Positions 40,101 to 47,846 of a stretch of DNA of 64,000 nt are shown in pieces. The notes under the pieces are model-generated. The model ran no database searches. It was not told the origin of the DNA and worked only from the letters and a program-made list of their open reading frames with translations. Origin of the DNA: Pseudomonas paracarnis (GTDB lineage Bacteria; Pseudomonadota; Gammaproteobacteria; Pseudomonadales; Pseudomonadaceae); contig NZ_CAJFCN010000002.1 in NCBI RefSeq assembly GCF_904063055.1, positions 496,001-560,000 on the forward strand. Reading direction: 5' to 3'. The translations under genes and the position numbers were made by a program. Positions within the stretch are counted from its first letter, which is position 1. Each line of letters opens with the position of its first letter.

Positions 40101-41728
40101 TCATCGGTAAAGTCGACAGCCGGCTGGCGGCGTATGACGAAGCGATCAGCCAACTGAAGTCCTTGAGCATCATCGACACGGTGCCCACCTACCAGAGCAC
40201 TATGAGCGGTTACCTGAAACAGCAATTGCAACTGACTCAGATCGCTTTGGAGCAACAAGTGGTGAGTTATAGGGAGGCCCTGAAGTCGTCGTCCCCAATC
40301 CTCGACGCCGAGGTGGACATCGACTATAAAAACCAGGCTCGCAGCGCCCAAGACCTGTCCACCCTGAACCAGGCAATCATCAAGCGCCTGCAGTTCATCA
40401 ACGACCGTTTCAACGATCTCAGAGCATTGGGAGATGAGGGTGCAGCCGTCATTCGTAAAACCATCGGGGAGTTGCCACAGCTGACCCTCACTGAACTCAA
40501 ATCCCTGGAGATCATCCTGGGCCGCTACTTGTGTATCGATGAAGAGCAACGCCAGATCCCCGCCACGCTGCGCGAGCGGATGGGCCAGATCGTCGATAGC
40601 GCCGAACTGAACGTCGAGAGTTTCAATGAGATTGTGGAACGCGGTAATGGCGCATCGCTGGATGAGCGCATCGATGTACTCAACAGCCTGGTAGAGCAAT
40701 TTTCCAGTGCCGACCAGCGCCTGCTCGATCTTCACGCCGATTACCCACAACACTTGCACAAAAGCCGCCTGGAAAGTTTCCGCCAACAGATTGGCGAGTT
40801 CAGCCAAAGGGCCGTGCACGACCTGGCGCAATTGCTGCGAACGAAGAAAGCCCTGGAGCCCAAGCCCGGCAGCTCGAAGACCGAGCCCCGCCCGCGGCGC
40901 AAAGTAATCAAAACACGCCATCACGGCTTGGTAATGGGTGAACCGCGTGAAACCGACAGTTCCCTGGTAGACGTCAGGGCCGGCATGACCGGCAAGGTGA
41001 TCGCCACATTCCATGAAAAGTCGCCAGGGGTGTGGGTCACACGGCACAAAACTGCGCTGCACCCACCCGTGCCTGTTTCGGTGGACCTGGACACCAGCAT
41101 CAACGCTGGGCAAACGCTATTGGAGGGCGAACACGCCGAAATTCGCAAATACAAGGGTTTCTCAACAAAGCCCTGGCATGCTCCGCAAGACATTCAAGAT
41201 ATGTTCGATGACTATGCGAAGACGCTGGAAGACGCGTCAAAGAACATCGAAGAAGCGCTGACCCAGCGCAATCTCACAGAAAGCGAACATACCTCCGCTG
41301 CTGTGACCAATCGTCATCTCAAAGACGCGGCACAACGTTTCTATCGGCAGGGCAAAGAAACCTACATCGACATGATCAAGCGCCAGCCCCCAACCGCGGA
41401 ACGGGTGAACTGGCTGCACAGCCAGGGGCTGATCACCATCGTCAAGGTCATCACTCGGCGTGCCCTCAAGGGGCCCAGAAAGGACTTTCTGGACGAGTAC
41501 GAGATTCGCGATAACGAGAATGGCACGGCGCTGTGGTACGCGCACTTTCACTATGAAACCAAGAACGCTGCATTGGGGAATTTCACCAAGGATCATCTCA
41601 AGACCCGCGAACAACATCGGCTCGGCGGCGCCCACCAACGTACCGGGCCCAGTGACTGGGACATCATAGAAATCCACCTCCGCAGTATCGGTGAGCAACT
41701 GGCCAAGTCGCTGTTCTTCAAGAACTGA
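37106..41728 (+). CDS. Giant protein with dermonecrotic-toxin-like (DUF6543) region, copy 2
   Basis: A 1540-residue paralogue of the preceding gene. The start is ATG 37106 because AAGGAG lies six bases upstream; an in-frame ATG seven codons earlier lacks such a site. The domain order is the same: N-terminal helical part (PTLDIEPDLAMV), DUF6543-like region (about 410-690), hydrophobic segment (about 715-740, AALPFLGRTLGIAAWVWQIM), WYAPVSERWFEV near 886, coiled coil (about 940-1240), and a C-terminal module with TFHEKSPGVWV and LWYAHFHYE near 1476. The C-terminal RRxLKGPxKDxLDEY motif is nearly identical to that of copy 1. It is convergent with the MocR gene, 4 bases apart. Confidence 0.8.
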   Translation: MPNDTVNNHRPPTTYELLTQLTSGPTIREVAATALRSAIKALYPTLDIEPDLAMVVSPQWVVVGNDVVRAPATVESLTSVLARQALSSERVTYIDGQHFLTLQPYALIPVHLAVKIDAIARLINELSDLLFTAFQEQQLDFWNASNGTTGPRWQSLSSTLRKVWNITEEQGLSEHESAMARAFFQEPDLARRSLKDPYKTHAYLVDVDILEAGRSTHASFLDITVLVGEHANRPMILTHSLVSGYETFESLAQLGAALPARMSAPASDATLQWRLYEPDGNFFDTLACNLISLQIYAIGSYGESGLSNLAEAKVPATTVARIVPSIEEMSDHQLSNIRDIHRQLPDWLASATDSDIAAYGRYMINLAQLHSHYHGETFQDGIPAIRDYARTQLQNLIRSPQAGARLNLDNIEIVIESPVLWGTFIVPGAVDTTRRSLIDLALENLTGLPTGNVTVHYNGRGGDVPAWLTYSYLKDVIEDIDIGQRYPALVKQQLLDDPTQSSHRQQLYIRHLQIQLPLLALQMKIRSQGGFDELGYRYVAAVMHPDEHARRVDGHPIVIRRLAFVPSLRPGPEQDVVTNMFVIGPKHSGNGPCVLYRPLLEPALMQFASRQNLLYAIKHERSLRESVLAWLPEPQRFNYAQYVFPDTLPSPWTVVRALVEPLTVLYMSGPVTLSDEEMGNDIFATLFKANANAMVELATRQSVSNVQKRWATFRQAGWQIFNAALPFLGRTLGIAAWVWQIMDDLQAAEEAVNKSDQPASWTALVDVFLNLGMALTLHIALRHPRASKRSASPRVGTEPTKTTIETVGRPSVTEKTFTSVQQATISDSQLSAKHQGPMHTRGALSHSRLGLAKTLDSFKVAKPEKLGEQNKNPGHHLNLYPLADKWYAPVSERWFEVTVDDNDSVVIIDPKEPSRTGPPLIGNLAGQWFVDVRLRLRGGGLRNRRRAVKIDQPARIAALMTQLNAFDAVAARQQLDVLEAKPALDAAPGPSTDLRRTTFIGKVDSRLAAYDEAISQLKSLSIIDTVPTYQSTMSGYLKQQLQLTQIALEQQVVSYREALKSSSPILDAEVDIDYKNQARSAQDLSTLNQAIIKRLQFINDRFNDLRALGDEGAAVIRKTIGELPQLTLTELKSLEIILGRYLCIDEEQRQIPATLRERMGQIVDSAELNVESFNEIVERGNGASLDERIDVLNSLVEQFSSADQRLLDLHADYPQHLHKSRLESFRQQIGEFSQRAVHDLAQLLRTKKALEPKPGSSKTEPRPRRKVIKTRHHGLVMGEPRETDSSLVDVRAGMTGKVIATFHEKSPGVWVTRHKTALHPPVPVSVDLDTSINAGQTLLEGEHAEIRKYKGFSTKPWHAPQDIQDMFDDYAKTLEDASKNIEEALTQRNLTESEHTSAAVTNRHLKDAAQRFYRQGKETYIDMIKRQPPTAERVNWLHSQGLITIVKVITRRALKGPRKDFLDEYEIRDNENGTALWYAHFHYETKNAALGNFTKDHLKTREQHRLGGAHQRTGPSDWDIIEIHLRSIGEQLAKSLFFKN

Positions 41729-41732
41729 TCGG

Positions 41733-43271
41733 CTACGCCTTCCACGCTTGACGCAAACGCGCCAGCGCCTGCGCAATGGCCGCCTCCGGCACGGCGGCAA
41801 ACCCCATCACCAGGCCAGCATGCTGGTCCGGTGGCGGGCGTGTGCCAGCCAGCCAATAGCTGCTCAAACCATTGATCTCGACATCCACTGCACGGGCCTG
41901 AGCGAGCAACGCCTGCTCCCGGGCCAGGCTGTCCACCCGCACCGTGATGTGCAAACCCGCCGCGGCATTTGGCAACGCGCCGACCCCGGGCAACCCGGTG
42001 GGCCATCCGGCCAACAACGCATTGCGCCGGCTGAGCGCGGCGCGACGCATCCGACGAATGTGGCGCTGGAAGTGCCCCGCCGCCATGAACTCGGCCATCA
42101 CCGCCTGGGTGCTGACTTCGGAGTGACGCACGTCCACGGCGCGGCGCCGGGTGAAGGCTTGCACCAGGCCCGGTGGCAACACCAGATAACCCAGGCGCAA
42201 CGCCGGGAACGCCACCTTGCCGAAGGTGCCCACATACAGCACGCGGCCACTGCGATCCAGCGCGGCCAACGGTGACAGCGGCGCGCCGCTGTAGCGGTAC
42301 TCGCCGTCGTAATCGTCTTCCACGATCCAACCGCCTGAACGTTCGGCCCAGGCCAGCAATTCCAGGCGCCGAGCCAGGCTCATCACCACGCCCAGCGGGT
42401 ACTGATGGGAAGGCGTGACATACGCCACGCGGCAATCATTGAGGGTACTGAGCACCTGGCAATCCATGCCCTCGCCGTCGACCGGCACGCCATGCAGTCG
42501 CCCGCCGGCCAAAGCGAATGCATGGCCGGCCGCGCGATAGCCAGGGTTTTCCACCGCCACGCCATCCCCAGGCTCCACCAGCAACTGTGCACAAAGGCTA
42601 ATGGCCTGCTGTGCGCCGCTGGTGATCACAATTTGTTCAGCCGTGCATTGCATGCCGCGCGAGCTGCGCAGGTACGCGGCGATCAAACCGCGCAGGCGAC
42701 CGTCACCGGCCGGGTCGCCATAGCACAGCTGTTCCAGGTCGGGTTTGCGCCAGAACGCCCCATTCAGCTTGGCCCATACCTCAAACGGGAACAGATCGAA
42801 GGCGGGTACGCCCACGCGAAATGCCCGGGGCGGTCCCAACGGCGGCTGAGGCAGATGATGGTCTTTTACCCGTGCCAAACCGGCGCTGTGGATAACTTCG
42901 TCATCTAAATCCTCGGGCATATTCGCCCATTTTGTGGATAAGCCTGGGGATAAGCTTGTTGACAACCCTGTGGATACTTTTGTGGATAGTTTTTCGGCCA
43001 TCGGCAATTGGGCAACATAGGTGCCATCACCGACCCGGCTTTCGATAAACCCCTCCGCGTACAGCTGATCGTAGGCGCGCACCACGCTGTTGCGGGAAAT
43101 CGACAAGGCCGCCGCCAGATCACGGGTAGCGGGCAGCCGCGTGCCACTGACCAATCGCCCATCCAATACCCGCTGGCGCAGGGCCTCATACAGCTGGCGC
43201 GTGAGGCCCTGGCGGCGGTCTAGCTCGATACCGGCGGGGTTGAAGGACAACGGTGGCGAAACAGACGGCAT
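41733..43271 (-). CDS. MocR/PdxR-type regulator (GntR HTH + aminotransferase domain)
   Basis: A 512-residue regulator. A GntR winged helix (about 18-88: LTRQLYEALRQRVLDGRLVSGTRLPATRDLAAALSISRNSVVRAYDQL) is joined to a fold-type I aminotransferase domain (about 140-512) with the PLP Lys in TFGKVAFPALRLGY (near 350). The linker (about 93-115) is a Leu/Ser/Thr repeat encoded by five 12-bp units. It is divergent from the PaiB-like operon and probably controls it. PdxR proteins regulate pyridoxal synthesis, but here the neighbours suggest another target. Confidence 0.9.
   Translation of the reverse strand: MPSVSPPLSFNPAGIELDRRQGLTRQLYEALRQRVLDGRLVSGTRLPATRDLAAALSISRNSVVRAYDQLYAEGFIESRVGDGTYVAQLPMAEKLSTKVSTGLSTSLSPGLSTKWANMPEDLDDEVIHSAGLARVKDHHLPQPPLGPPRAFRVGVPAFDLFPFEVWAKLNGAFWRKPDLEQLCYGDPAGDGRLRGLIAAYLRSSRGMQCTAEQIVITSGAQQAISLCAQLLVEPGDGVAVENPGYRAAGHAFALAGGRLHGVPVDGEGMDCQVLSTLNDCRVAYVTPSHQYPLGVVMSLARRLELLAWAERSGGWIVEDDYDGEYRYSGAPLSPLAALDRSGRVLYVGTFGKVAFPALRLGYLVLPPGLVQAFTRRRAVDVRHSEVSTQAVMAEFMAAGHFQRHIRRMRRAALSRRNALLAGWPTGLPGVGALPNAAAGLHITVRVDSLAREQALLAQARAVDVEINGLSSYWLAGTRPPPDQHAGLVMGFAAVPEAAIAQALARLRQAWKA
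42933..42992 (-). repeat. Five 12-bp tandem repeats resembling DnaA boxes
   Basis: Units start at 42933, 42945, 42957, 42969 and 42981. The first reads TGTGGATAAGCC, and its first nine bases are the reverse complement of the consensus DnaA box TTATCCACA. Units two, four and five each differ from the nine-base core at one position; unit three is more diverged. In the MocR gene they encode a repeated four-residue (S/T)xLS-type linker. Confidence 0.88.
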
Positions 43272-43358
43272 ATTGGACCTATAAAAATAGCGCTAGATGG
43301 CTCTTACAACGAACCAATAGCCTGCCTAGGATGCAGGCATTCGCCAAGGAAAATCTCC

Positions 43359-43997
43359 ATGTACACACCCCGCGCCTTTGCTCTCGATGACTTGCCCGAA
43401 ATCCAGCAACTGATCCAGCACACCCGTCTGGCGCAGTTGGTAACCGTGGGTGAAAACGGCCTGCAAGCCAGCCACTTGCCCTTGCTGCTCAACCCCGATG
43501 AAGGGCCCAATGGCACGCTGTACGGTCACTTGGCCAAAGCCAACCCGCAATGGCGCGAGCTGCAAAATGGCGGTGAAGCGCTGGTGATCTTCGCCGGTGC
43601 CGACGCCTATATCAGCCCGGCGTTTTACCCCGCCAAGGCCGAGCACGGCAAAGTGGTCCCGACCTGGAACTACATCGCCGTGCACGCCTATGGCACGCCT
43701 GCGGTATTCAGCGACGCCGAGCGCTTGCTCAAGGTGGTCACCGCCCTCACCGACCGCCATGAAAGCGGCCGCGCCCAACCCTGGCGTGTCAGCGACGCAC
43801 CGGCGGACTACATTGACGGCATGCTCAAGGCCATCGTCGGCTTTGCCCTGCCGATCGAGCGCCTGGTGGGCAAACGCAAGCTCAGCCAGAACCGCAGCGC
43901 CGCCGACATGGCCGGTGTGCGTGACGGCCTGGCCGCCAGTGCCGATGTACGTGACCAGACCCTCGCCCGCTTTATTCCCCAAGGAGTTTCAGAATGA
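43359..43997 (+). CDS. PaiB-like FMN-binding protein
   Basis: A 212-residue protein of the FMN-binding negative transcriptional regulator family (PaiB of Bacillus). The N-terminus MYTPRAFALDDLPEIQQLI, the LPLLLNPDEGPNGTLYGHLAKANPQW stretch and VPTWNYIAVHAYGTP match the family flavin-binding split-barrel. Despite the name, a regulatory role is not shown outside Bacillus. The stop overlaps the GNAT start (ATGA), so the two are translationally coupled. It is divergent from the MocR regulator. Confidence 0.88.
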   Translation: MYTPRAFALDDLPEIQQLIQHTRLAQLVTVGENGLQASHLPLLLNPDEGPNGTLYGHLAKANPQWRELQNGGEALVIFAGADAYISPAFYPAKAEHGKVVPTWNYIAVHAYGTPAVFSDAERLLKVVTALTDRHESGRAQPWRVSDAPADYIDGMLKAIVGFALPIERLVGKRKLSQNRSAADMAGVRDGLAASADVRDQTLARFIPQGVSE

Positions 43998-44440
43998 GCT
44001 TGATCGACATTCGCCAGGTTACAGCCGCCGACCAAGCCGCCTGGCTGCCGCTGTGGCAGGCCTACTTGGCGTTCTACAACACCGAACTGCCGGACGCCGT
44101 CAGCCAAAGCACCTGGCAACGCCTGATCGACCCCCGCGAGCCGACCCATTCGGCACTGGCCTGGCAGGACGGCAAGGCGGTGGGCATGGTCAACTTCATC
44201 TACCATCGCTCCAACTGGAGCATCGAGAACTCCTGCTACCTGCAGGATTTGCTGGTGGACCCGACCCAACGTGGCACGGGCGTAGGTCGCAAGCTGATCG
44301 AATTCGTCTCCGCCACCGCCAAGGCCGATGGCTGCTGCAAAGTGCACTGGTTGACCCACGAGACCAACGCCACCGCGATCCAACTCTACGAGCGCATCGC
44401 CGAACGCCCAGGCTTCATCCAATTTCGCAAAGGTCTTTAA
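43994..44440 (+). CDS. GNAT-family N-acetyltransferase (1)
   Basis: A 148-residue GNAT protein. The acetyl-CoA loop QRGTGVGRKLIEFV (about 93-106) and the N-terminal DIRQVTAADQAAWLPLW segment are typical. The acceptor substrate is unknown. It sits in an operon with the PaiB-like gene and a second acetyltransferase. PaiA and PaiB of Bacillus likewise pair an acetyltransferase with a PaiB protein, so polyamine or amine acetylation is a plausible role. Confidence 0.9.
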   Translation: MSLIDIRQVTAADQAAWLPLWQAYLAFYNTELPDAVSQSTWQRLIDPREPTHSALAWQDGKAVGMVNFIYHRSNWSIENSCYLQDLLVDPTQRGTGVGRKLIEFVSATAKADGCCKVHWLTHETNATAIQLYERIAERPGFIQFRKGL

Positions 44441-44450
44441 GGAGCACAGC

Positions 44451-45122
44451 ATGATCACTTCCCTCGCTGATTGGAAAGGCGTCCCGGCGCCGACTGCGCA
44501 ACTGCTTGAAGGGCGTTTTATCCACTTGGAAAAGCTCGACCCGGCGCGCCATGCCGATCAACTGTGGCAAGCCCTTGAAGGCCCAGGGGCCGACCCGAAG
44601 CTGTGGGATTACTTGCCCTACGGCCCGTTCACCGAACGCAGTGCCTTCGACGCCTGGTTGAACAACCACGCCGCCCACAGCGACCCGTACTTTTTCAGCG
44701 TGATCGACCGCGCAACGGGCCAGGTTCAGGGCATCCTCAGCCTGATGTCCATCGTCCCGGCGCAAGGCCGTATCGAAATCGGCCACGTCACCTTCGGCGC
44801 ACCGATGCAGCGCTCGCCGAAAAGCACCGAAGCGGTGTACCTGCTGGCCAAATATGCGTTCGAGCAGGGCTACCGTCGGCTGGAGTGGAAGTGCAACAAC
44901 GGCAACGCGCGGTCCAAGTACGCAGCCGAGCGCTTGGGGTTCAGTTTTGAAGGAGTGTTCCGCCAGCACATGGTGGTCAAAGGGCAGAACCGCGATACGG
45001 CGTGGTATTCGATCCTGAATTCGGAATGGCCGAAGGTCGGTGCCGGGTTTGAGGCGTGGTTGTCGCAGGCGAACCAGAGTGGGTCGGGCCAGTTGAAGAC
45101 ACTCACAGAGTGCCGGGGTTAA
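44451..45122 (+). CDS. GNAT-family N-acetyltransferase (2), RimJ/RimL type
   Basis: A 223-residue acetyltransferase of the larger RimJ/RimL branch. RFIHLEKLDPARHADQLWQAL near the N-terminus, the GRIEIGHVTFGAPMQRSPKSTEAVYLL stretch and RLEWKCNNGNARSKYAAERLGFSFEGVFRQH near the C-terminus are family segments. Relatives acetylate protein N-termini, amino acids or antibiotics; the substrate cannot be assigned. It follows the first GNAT gene by 10 bases. Confidence 0.9.
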   Translation: MITSLADWKGVPAPTAQLLEGRFIHLEKLDPARHADQLWQALEGPGADPKLWDYLPYGPFTERSAFDAWLNNHAAHSDPYFFSVIDRATGQVQGILSLMSIVPAQGRIEIGHVTFGAPMQRSPKSTEAVYLLAKYAFEQGYRRLEWKCNNGNARSKYAAERLGFSFEGVFRQHMVVKGQNRDTAWYSILNSEWPKVGAGFEAWLSQANQSGSGQLKTLTECRG

Positions 45123-45132
45123 TACTCACATG

Positions 45133-45219
45133 TGTGGGAGCTGGCTTGCCTGCGATACAGACACCTCGGTGTATCAGGCAAAACCAGTTGATGCCATCGC
45201 AGGCAAGCCAGCTCCCACA
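45133..45219. repeat. REP pair
   Basis: Inverted TGTGGGAGCTGGCTTGCC copies between the convergent GNAT and methyltransferase genes. Confidence 0.92.
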
Positions 45220-45237
45220 GGTTTGACTAGCGGTGAA

Positions 45238-46140
45238 TCAGTCGGTCAGGCGCTGCGCCAGCACCGCAATATGCTCCGGTCCGATGCCGCAGCATCCACC
45301 CAGATGGCTAGCGCCGCGCGCTTGCCAATCGGCCGCCCATTGCAAGTAGCCGGGTGGGTCGAGGTCATCGCGCAACGGGTCCAGGCCATCGTTGGCCGTG
45401 GCTTCCTTGGGTTGCGGCGGGAAAGCGTTGGCGTAGGCGCCGATCTGAATCGCTACACCCAAACGGTCGAAGGTCTGGCGGGCAGCGTCAATCGCCGCGC
45501 CGATCACTTCCGGCTGGCTGCAGTTGAACAGCAATACCTGCACCCCCAGTTGCGCCGCCGCCTCGGCTGCGTCCGCCACCGGTTCGCCGGAGCGCAGGCG
45601 CGGCACCTCGTCGGTGTCTTCGTCTTTCAAGGTAAACGACAGCCAGAACGGCTTGCCATCCTTAGGCAGCCCGGCATGGATCGCCCGTGCTTCAGCGATT
45701 GAGCTCTGGGTTTCCGCCAGCCACAGATCGACATGCGGGGCCAGGCCGTTCACCAAGGGGGTGAGCAACTCACTGACGCGCTCGGCCTGGAACAGATCTG
45801 GGCGATAAGAGCCAAATAGCGGCGGCAGTGAGCCGGCTACCTGCACGGCTTTACCGGAGGCCTGCACCGCCCGTCGCGCCAACTCACCGGCCAGGGCGGC
45901 GAGCGCCTGCCCTTCTTGGGCGAACCGCGCTTCGCCGATATGGAACGGCACCACCGCGTAACTGTTGCTGGTGATCACATTGGCGCCGCTGTCGATGTAG
46001 GCCGCGTGCACCGCCTCCACCGCTTGCGGCGCTTCGCTCAAGGCCAGTGCCGACCATTCCGGCTGACGGAACGGCGCCCCACGGCGTTGCAGTTCACGGC
46101 CCATGCCACCATCGAGAATTACTGTGCTTACTGCGCCCAT
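45238..46140 (-). CDS. mmuM: Homocysteine S-methyltransferase
   Basis: A 300-residue zinc methyltransferase (MmuM family). LDGGMGRELQRRG starts the barrel, VLLFNCSQPEVI carries the first zinc Cys and SHLGGCCGIGPEHI carries the next two. It transfers a methyl group from S-methylmethionine (or S-adenosylmethionine) to homocysteine, making methionine. The start is placed at ATG 46140; an ATG 36 bases upstream is also in frame. It is divergent from an amino-acid-type ABC binding protein and permease, which may bring in the methyl donor. Confidence 0.88.
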   Translation of the reverse strand: MGAVSTVILDGGMGRELQRRGAPFRQPEWSALALSEAPQAVEAVHAAYIDSGANVITSNSYAVVPFHIGEARFAQEGQALAALAGELARRAVQASGKAVQVAGSLPPLFGSYRPDLFQAERVSELLTPLVNGLAPHVDLWLAETQSSIAEARAIHAGLPKDGKPFWLSFTLKDEDTDEVPRLRSGEPVADAAEAAAQLGVQVLLFNCSQPEVIGAAIDAARQTFDRLGVAIQIGAYANAFPPQPKEATANDGLDPLRDDLDPPGYLQWAADWQARGASHLGGCCGIGPEHIAVLAQRLTD

Positions 46141-46254
46141 ATGCTTTTTACTCATATGCTTATGAAAATAACTCACTATGAGAGTCGTTCTTATAACTAT
46201 TTAATGCGTACCGTTCGGTTAATAACAACCTCTTTTTTATTCAGGTGTTCGATT

Positions 46255-47076
46255 TTGAAATTCAGACCGCTGTTGGCCCTGGGCCTGACGATGTTGGCTG
46301 CTTCAACCCAAGCCTTTGGCGGTGCCACGCTGGATCGTGTCGAGCAGAAGAAAGAGCTGGTCGGCGTGCTGATGGAAAGCTATCCACCGTTTTCATTTCT
46401 CAATGACCAGAACCAGCTCGACGGTTTCGACGTGGACGTGGCCAAGGCCGTGGCACAAAAACTGGGCGTGAAGTTGCGCCTGGAAACTCCGTCCTGGGAC
46501 GTGATCGCCGCCGGCCGCTGGAGCGGGCGCTACGACATCTGCATCTGTTCCATGACCCCAAGCAAGGCACGCGCCGAGGTGTTCGACTTCCCGGTGGAGT
46601 ACTACGCCTCGCCCGCCGTGATTGTGGTCAATGCCAAGGACGACCGCATCCACGAAGCCCGGGACCTGAGCGGCAAGAAAGTCGGCCTCACTAGCGCCTC
46701 TAGCTACGAAAGCTACCTGAACAAGAACCTGGTGATCGAAGGCGCCGAAGACACGCAGTTGCAGTACCCGTTCGAGGAGGTGCAGATCGCCCCGTACGAC
46801 ACCGACAACGTGGCGTTCCAGGATCTGGGCCTGGGCGCTGGCGTGCGCCTGGATGCGATCCTCACCAACCTGGTCACCGCACAGCCGCGCCTGAGCCAGG
46901 ACAAGCGTTTCAAGCTCGCCGGTGTGCCGCTGTACTCGGAGCCCAATTCGGTGGCCATCGAGAAAGGCGACCCGCAGTGGGACAGCAAAGTGCGTGAGGT
47001 CTTCGCCCAGCTCAAGCAGGACGGAACCTTGAGCGCGCTGTCGCAAAAATGGATCGGCGCCGATATCAGCCGATGA
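46255..47076 (+). CDS. Amino-acid ABC transporter binding protein (family 3)
   Basis: A 273-residue periplasmic binding protein. The start is a TTG at 46255 with AGGTG upstream, which gives a clean signal peptide (about 1-22, KFRPLLALGLTMLAASTQAFG). The mature domain has SYPPFSFLNDQNQLDGFDVDVAKAVAQKLG near 35-65 and GRWSGRYDICICSMTPSKAR. This is the polar-amino-acid/cystine-type family. The stop overlaps the permease ATG. The ligand could be methionine or S-methylmethionine in view of the divergent methyltransferase. Confidence 0.88.
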   Translation: MKFRPLLALGLTMLAASTQAFGGATLDRVEQKKELVGVLMESYPPFSFLNDQNQLDGFDVDVAKAVAQKLGVKLRLETPSWDVIAAGRWSGRYDICICSMTPSKARAEVFDFPVEYYASPAVIVVNAKDDRIHEARDLSGKKVGLTSASSYESYLNKNLVIEGAEDTQLQYPFEEVQIAPYDTDNVAFQDLGLGAGVRLDAILTNLVTAQPRLSQDKRFKLAGVPLYSEPNSVAIEKGDPQWDSKVREVFAQLKQDGTLSALSQKWIGADISR

Positions 47077-47843
47077 GTTTTCGCCTACGGCTTTACCTGA
47101 CCTGGGCGGCGCTGTTCGCGCTGTTTGCGAGTTTCTTCCTGAGCTTTGACCTGAAGTTCTCGATCATCCTCGACAAGCTGCCCAACCTGGTCGGCCTGCA
47201 CCTTGCGCCCAACGGCTTCCTGCAAGGCGCGGCGCTGACGCTGTTCTTGTGCCTGTGCGCCATTGTCGCGTCGTCGGTGCTGGGCTTTATCACCGCGTTG
47301 GGGCGCCTGTCCAAAAGTGCCGTGGCGTTCGGCATCGCCAGTTTCTACGCCTCGTTCTTTCGCGGCACGCCGCTGCTGATCCAGATCCTGTTGATCTACC
47401 TGGGCCTGCCGCAATTGGGGCTGGTGCCAGGCGCCATCGTCGCCGGGATCATCGCGTTGTCACTGAATTACGGCGCCTACCTGAGCGAGATTTTCCGCGC
47501 CGGCATCCTCGGCGTGCCCCACGGCCAACGCGAGGCCGCGCTGGCCCTGGGCATGCGCGACAGGGCGATCTTCTGGCACGTGACCCTGCCCCAGGCCATG
47601 CGCACCATCATCCCGCCGGCCACCAACCAGTTCATCTCGATGCTCAAGGACTCCTCCCTGATCTCGGTGATGGGCGTGTGGGAAGTGATGTTTCTGGCGC
47701 AGTCCTATGGCCGCTCAAGCTACCGCTATATCGAGATGCTCACGACGGCGGCGATCATTTATTGGGTGATGTCCCTGGGGCTGGAATTGATCCAGGCGCG
47801 GATGGAGCGGCATTTCGGCAAGGGCTACGTGCGGCGCGGTTGA
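47073..47843 (+). CDS. Amino-acid ABC transporter permease
   Basis: A 256-residue inner-membrane permease with about five helices. It carries the EAA-like loop HGQREAALALGMRDRAIFWHVTLPQAMRTIIPPATNQFISMLKDSSL (about 157-202) of the HisM/GlnP family. It overlaps the binding-protein gene by four bases (ATGA). No ATP-binding gene follows; the next gene is hipB on the opposite strand, three bases away. The transporter must therefore use an ATPase encoded elsewhere, or one was lost here. Confidence 0.9.
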   Translation: MSFRLRLYLTWAALFALFASFFLSFDLKFSIILDKLPNLVGLHLAPNGFLQGAALTLFLCLCAIVASSVLGFITALGRLSKSAVAFGIASFYASFFRGTPLLIQILLIYLGLPQLGLVPGAIVAGIIALSLNYGAYLSEIFRAGILGVPHGQREAALALGMRDRAIFWHVTLPQAMRTIIPPATNQFISMLKDSSLISVMGVWEVMFLAQSYGRSSYRYIEMLTTAAIIYWVMSLGLELIQARMERHFGKGYVRRG

Positions 47844-47846
47844 CGG

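Noticed and set aside
42933..42992. Cluster of DnaA-box-like sequences as a replication origin
   Set aside because: No dnaA, gidA, rpmH or AT-rich unwinding region is nearby, and the repeats lie within a coding frame. Kept only as a repeat finding.
43265..43325. ATTGG and CCAAT arms between MocR and PaiB-like genes as an operator
   Set aside because: The arms are only five bases and widely spaced; too weak to call.
46138..46160. Direct repeat CATATGCT before mmuM
   Set aside because: Only two short copies 15 bases apart, probably chance in an AT-rich region.
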